The notes beneath the pieces were generated by a model. The model was not told the origin of the DNA, did not search any database, and saw nothing but the letters and a program-made list of their open reading frames with translations. From Rhodospirillaceae bacterium (GTDB lineage: Bacteria; Pseudomonadota; Alphaproteobacteria; UBA828): DNA of 8,687 nucleotides. The DNA is taken from contig JAPPKP010000212.1 of NCBI GenBank assembly GCA_028819955.1, positions 1-8,687 of the forward strand, given 5' to 3'. This document shows positions 5,968 to 8,687 of this stretch, piece after piece. Every line of letters begins with the position of its first letter. Positions within the stretch are counted from its first letter, which is position 1. The position numbers and the translations under genes were made by a program.

Positions 5968-6908
5968 GCCGGATCGTCGCCGTCGCGGCCGCCCAGCTCG
6001 GGCCCATCGCCCGCGACGAGCCGCGCGCAAGCGTGGTCGCGCGCATGATCGCCCTGATGCGCGAGGCGGCAGAGCGGGGCGCCGACCTCGTGGTCTATCC
6101 CGAGCTCGCGCTCACCACGTTCTTCCCGCGCTGGCTGCTCGACGAGGCCGAGGTGGACACGTTCTTCGAGGCGGAGATGCCCGGACCCGAGACCAGGCCG
6201 CTGTTCGAGGAAGCCGCTTCCCTCGGCGTCGCCTTCCACCTCGGCTATGCCGAGCTTGTGCGGCAGGGCAGGGCGACCCGCCGCTTCAACACCGCCGTCC
6301 TGGTGGACGAGACCGGCGCCATCGTCGGCAAGTACCGCAAGGTGCACCTGCCCGGCCACGCCGAGCACGAGCCGGAGCGCGAATTCCAGCACCTGGAGAA
6401 GCGCTACTTCGAGGTGGGCAACCTCGGCTTCCCTGTGTGGGAGGCGCTCGGCGGGCGCATCGGCATGCTGATCTGCAACGACCGTCGCTGGCCCGAGGCC
6501 TTCCGCGTGCTCGGCCTGCAGGGCGTCGAGCTGGTGCTGATCGGCTACAACACGCCCGCGCTCAACGGCCTCGCCTTCGAGCCGCCGCACCGGCGTGCCT
6601 TCCACAATCACCTCACCATGCAGGCCGGCGCCTATCAGAACGGAACCTGGGTGGTGGGCGTCGCCAAGGCGGGGCGCGAAGAGGGCGTGGACATGCTGGG
6701 CGGCAGCGCCATCGTTTCGCCCAACGGCGAGATCGTGGCGCAGGCCCGCTCGGTGGACGACGAGGTCATCGTCGCGGCCTGCGACCTCGACGACGGCGCG
6801 TTCCTCAAGTCCACCACCTTCGACTTCGCGGCCCACCGCCGCACCGAACACTACGGCCTGATCGTCGAGACCACAGGCCTCGTGCCGCCGCGCGGGAAGG
6901 CACCGTGA
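5964..6908 (+). CDS. N-carbamoyl-D-amino acid hydrolase (D-carbamoylase, nitrilase superfamily)
   Basis: This 314-residue protein hydrolyses N-carbamoyl-D-amino acids to the free D-amino acid, CO2 and ammonia. The nitrilase triad is intact: E47 (YPELALTTFFPRW), K126 (GKYRKVHLPGH) and C171 (ICNDRRWPE). E145 in FQHLEKRYFE and the pair R174-R175, which bind the substrate carboxylate in the well-studied Agrobacterium enzyme, are also present. GYNTP and MQAGAYQNG further match that enzyme, which is 304 residues long. From recalled sequence, much of the protein aligns without gaps, making the D-carbamoylase call strong compared with beta-ureidopropionase or a generic amidase. The ATG at 5964 overlaps the hydantoinase stop by 4 bp and has AAAGGAGG at 6 nt. 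Its own stop overlaps the racemase start, so the three genes look translationally coupled. Confidence 0.93.
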   Translation: MSRIVAVAAAQLGPIARDEPRASVVARMIALMREAAERGADLVVYPELALTTFFPRWLLDEAEVDTFFEAEMPGPETRPLFEEAASLGVAFHLGYAELVRQGRATRRFNTAVLVDETGAIVGKYRKVHLPGHAEHEPEREFQHLEKRYFEVGNLGFPVWEALGGRIGMLICNDRRWPEAFRVLGLQGVELVLIGYNTPALNGLAFEPPHRRAFHNHLTMQAGAYQNGTWVVGVAKAGREEGVDMLGGSAIVSPNGEIVAQARSVDDEVIVAACDLDDGAFLKSTTFDFAAHRRTEHYGLIVETTGLVPPRGKAP

Positions 6909-7558
6909 GCGCCCGCATCCTCGTCATCAACCCCAACAGCAGCAAGACAGTGACCGAGGACATCGCGCGCGCCCTGGACGGCTTTCGCTTGGACGGCGGG
7001 CCCACCATCGACTGCATGACACTCGCCGATGGCCCGCCCGGCATCGAGACCCAGCGCCACGTGGACGAGGTGGTGGCGCCGCTTTGCCGCGCGATCGAGC
7101 GGGAGCGCGCGGATGCCTTCGTCATCGCCTGCTTCTCCGACCCCGGCCTCCATGCCGCGCGGGAGGCGACCGGCACGCCGGTCTTCGGCATCGCGCAATG
7201 CGGTATCCTGTCGGCGCTCGCACGGGGCGAGCGCTTCGGCGTCGTCGCGATCCTCCAGGGCTCGATCCCGCGCCACCGGCGCTATGTGGCGTCGCTCGGC
7301 CTGAGTGACCGCATGGCCGGCGAGCGCGCCATCGGCCTCGGGGTCACCCAGCTCGCGCAGGAAGAGATCGTCGCCGACCGCATCGGGCAAGTTGCCGAGC
7401 GGCTCCGCGACGAGGACGGGGCGGACGCGATCGTGCTCGGCTGTGCCGGCATGGCTCGATACCGCGCGCCGCTCGAAGCGCACCTCGGCTGCCCCGTCAT
7501 CGACCCCTCACAGGCCGCGGTCGGCATGGCGCTCGCGATGCTGCGGAGCCTCAGCTAG
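6905..7558 (+). CDS. Hydantoin racemase (Asp/Glu/hydantoin racemase family)
   Basis: This 217-residue protein opens with ILVINPNSSKTVT (about residues 5-17), the typical N-terminus of the Asp/Glu/hydantoin racemase family. It has the two facing catalytic cysteines, C76 in IACFSDPGL and C180 in VLGCAGM, which take and return the proton at C5 of the hydantoin ring. In this cluster it would convert the L-hydantoin to the D-form used by the D-hydantoinase and D-carbamoylase. The start is a GTG at 6905 overlapping the preceding stop (GTGA), with GGGAAGG 4 nt upstream; no ATG is available near it. Allantoin racemases belong to the same family and cannot be excluded on sequence alone, but the neighbours favour hydantoin. 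Confidence 0.9.
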   Translation: MSARILVINPNSSKTVTEDIARALDGFRLDGGPTIDCMTLADGPPGIETQRHVDEVVAPLCRAIERERADAFVIACFSDPGLHAAREATGTPVFGIAQCGILSALARGERFGVVAILQGSIPRHRRYVASLGLSDRMAGERAIGLGVTQLAQEEIVADRIGQVAERLRDEDGADAIVLGCAGMARYRAPLEAHLGCPVIDPSQAAVGMALAMLRSLS

Positions 7559-7582
7559 ACCGGCAGCGACTAATTCGGTCTA
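7556..7582. repeat. 7-bp inverted repeat at the racemase stop codon
   Basis: TAGACCG (7556-7562, including the stop codon) pairs perfectly with CGGTCTA (7576-7582) around a 13-nt loop. No T-run follows. It could be an mRNA-stabilising end structure or an operator ahead of the solute-binding protein gene. Confidence 0.4.
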
Positions 7583-7599
7583 ATCGCGCCGGGCTCGCC

Positions 7600-7625
7600 T
7601 TCCGCGCTGTTTCACGGGCGCGGAA
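7600..7625. terminator. Possible terminator or processing hairpin after the racemase gene
   Basis: TTCCGCGC (7600-7607) pairs perfectly with GCGCGGAA (7618-7625) around a 10-nt loop. The stem is GC-rich but is followed by AGGGGG rather than a T-run, so it is not a classical intrinsic terminator. It might attenuate readthrough or protect the upstream operon mRNA, allowing different levels of the enzymes and of the binding protein. Confidence 0.3.
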
Positions 7626-7649
7626 AGGGGGATCAATTGTGAATTCTGG

Positions 7650-7663
7650 CGGGCGAGAGCCCG
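7650..7663 (+). other. Small GNRA-loop hairpin in the leader of the solute-binding protein gene
   Basis: CGGGC (7650-7654) pairs with GCCCG (7659-7663) around a GAGA tetraloop, a stable GNRA type. It ends 8 nt before the AAGGGAG ribosome-binding site at 7672-7678. It may stabilise the mRNA leader; function is inferred from shape and position only. I see no convincing promoter in the 129-bp gap that contains it. Confidence 0.3.
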
Positions 7664-7687
7664 GGCAAGAGAAGGGAGATGTGACGA

Positions 7688-8687
7688 TGAAGAGGTTGAC
7701 GAGGAACGTCGCGTTCGTTGCGCTTTGCGGCGCAGCAGTCGCCGCAGGGGGCATCGCGTTCGGCACGACGCCGTCCGAGGCGGGGACCGAGCTGCGCGCG
7801 ATGACCTGGGAGGGCTACACGGACCCGAGCGTGGTCGAGATCTTCACCGAGAAGACCGGCTGCACGCTGGTGCCTACCTACATCGGCTCGAACGACGAGA
7901 TCACCGCGAAGATGGCGGCGGGCGGCGGCGGTTACGACCTGATCTCGCCGGCGGTGGACAATGCCCAGCTGATGGTCGGCATGGGGGTTCTGGAGCCGCT
8001 CGACCCGGCCCGCCTCAAGCATTTCGACGAGATCTACGCCTCCTTCCGCGACCACCCAGGCGTGCAGTCGGACGGCCAGATCTGGTCGATGCCGATGGCC
8101 TGGGGCTCGATCCCGCTCATGTACCGCACGGACAAATTCGAGACCCCGCCGACCTCGGCCGCCGTACTGTTCGACCCGCAATACGAGGGCAAGATCGGCG
8201 TCCAGAACGTCAAGACCAGCATGTATCTCACTGCCCGGCTCATGTATGGCGCGGACTTCGACGTCTACGACATGACCGACGAGCAGCTCGACGCGATCAA
8301 GCAGAAGATGATCGAGCAGAAGCCGCTGGTGCGGAAGTACTGGTCCTCCGCCGGCGAGCTGATCGAGCTCTATGCCAACGGCGAGGTCTGGGTCTCGGAG
8401 ACCTGGGGCGGCTACCAGGTGAGCCAGCTCAAGGAGATGGGCATCCCTGTCGCCGAGGTGCTGCCGGACGAGAAGGCCGACGGCTGGCAGGACGTCTGGA
8501 ACATCGTGAAGGGCAGCGAGAACATCGACTGCGCCTACGAGTGGATCAACTTCATCTCAGGGCCCGACGGCCAGTGCGGCATGGTGCGGGTCGCGGGCTA
8601 CTCCGCCGCGAACCCGGTCGCCGTCGCGGACTGCCTGACCGACGAGGTGAAGCGCGACCTCCACCTCGACGACCTCGACTATGCGGA
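7688..8687 (+). CDS. Periplasmic ABC-transporter solute-binding protein, spermidine/putrescine (PotD/PotF) type, 3' end outside window
   Basis: The first 333 residues are visible and the frame is still open at the window edge; the family is usually 340-370 long, so little is missing. Residues 1-32 form a Sec signal peptide: a basic start (KRLTR), a hydrophobic core and a probable cleavage after SEA at 30-32. The mature protein begins with TWEGYTDP (40-47), the WxxY segment that opens polyamine-type binding proteins. Typical later features are GYDLISP (82-88), the MPMAWGSIPLMYRTD stretch (135-149) and WVSETWGGY (235-243). W267, D269 and W271 lie where PotD has ligand-binding Trp and Asp, but their spacing differs, so polyamine binding is not assured. 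I chose the ATG at 7688 (AAGGGAG at 9 nt) over an in-frame GTG at 7682, which would sit too close. Following the hydantoinase genes, it probably captures their substrate or a related amine. Confidence 0.88.

Noticed and set aside
4288..6030. Long minus-strand open frame (580 codons) opposite the hydantoinase
   Set aside because: It lies antisense to a gene with complete catalytic motifs and reads as Arg/Ala/Gly/Val-rich sequence without a recognisable domain. It is typical antisense openness in GC-rich DNA.
6437..6904. Upstream extension of the racemase frame
   Set aside because: This stretch is the carbamoylase gene in another frame, and the product is Arg-rich noise. The GTG at 6905 begins exactly at the racemase-family N-terminus.
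1..8687. CRISPR array, toxin-antitoxin pair or phage-defence system
   Set aside because: No regularly spaced repeats and no small paired genes or defence-type domains were found. The accessory content is metabolic plus one IS.

Overview
The window is GC-rich throughout, with coding genes showing strong G/C preference at third codon positions. Its proteins resemble those of soil or marine Alphaproteobacteria (Rhizobiales/Rhodospirillales-like). This taxonomic guess rests on composition and protein style only.

Layout. (1) Positions 1-699 hold the 3' end of an insertion sequence: the C-terminal part of a DDE transposase of the ISNCY-like integrase-core type, then a subterminal hairpin and two imperfect direct repeats. 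(2) Positions 700-937 contain no gene I can support. (3) Positions 938-1132 are the C-terminal scrap of an enolase-superfamily (mandelate racemase/muconate lactonizing type) enzyme, so the IS side of the window is a decayed junction. (4) On the minus strand, a Gfo/Idh/MocA-type oxidoreductase (3227-1989) is followed by an XRE-cupin regulator (1866-1219). The 122-bp gap between them carries a compact repeat array (GTATC, GTATC, GATAC) that looks like an operator. (5) Diverging from the oxidoreductase over a 163-bp intergenic region is a plus-strand operon: a luciferase-like flavin monooxygenase (3391-4464), a D-hydantoinase/dihydropyrimidinase (4477-5967), an N-carbamoyl-D-amino acid hydrolase (5964-6908) and a hydantoin/Asp-Glu-type racemase (6905-7558). 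(6) After a 129-bp gap with three small hairpins comes a periplasmic solute-binding protein of the spermidine/putrescine type (7688 to the window end, incomplete).

How the genes work together. Racemase, hydantoinase and carbamoylase form the complete 'hydantoinase' route. A 5-substituted hydantoin is racemised, its ring is opened to an N-carbamoyl-D-amino acid, and this is hydrolysed to a D-amino acid, CO2 and ammonia. The last three genes overlap by 4 bp each (ATGA, GTGA), which indicates translational coupling. The flavin monooxygenase lies 12 bp upstream of the hydantoinase and is probably co-transcribed. Its presence suggests an oxidative step feeding an N-heterocycle into the route, but the substrate is not visible from sequence. 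The solute-binding protein probably begins an ABC importer for the same substrate, and the XRE-cupin protein is the obvious local regulator. The natural substrate, and the roles of the two redox enzymes, are the open questions here.
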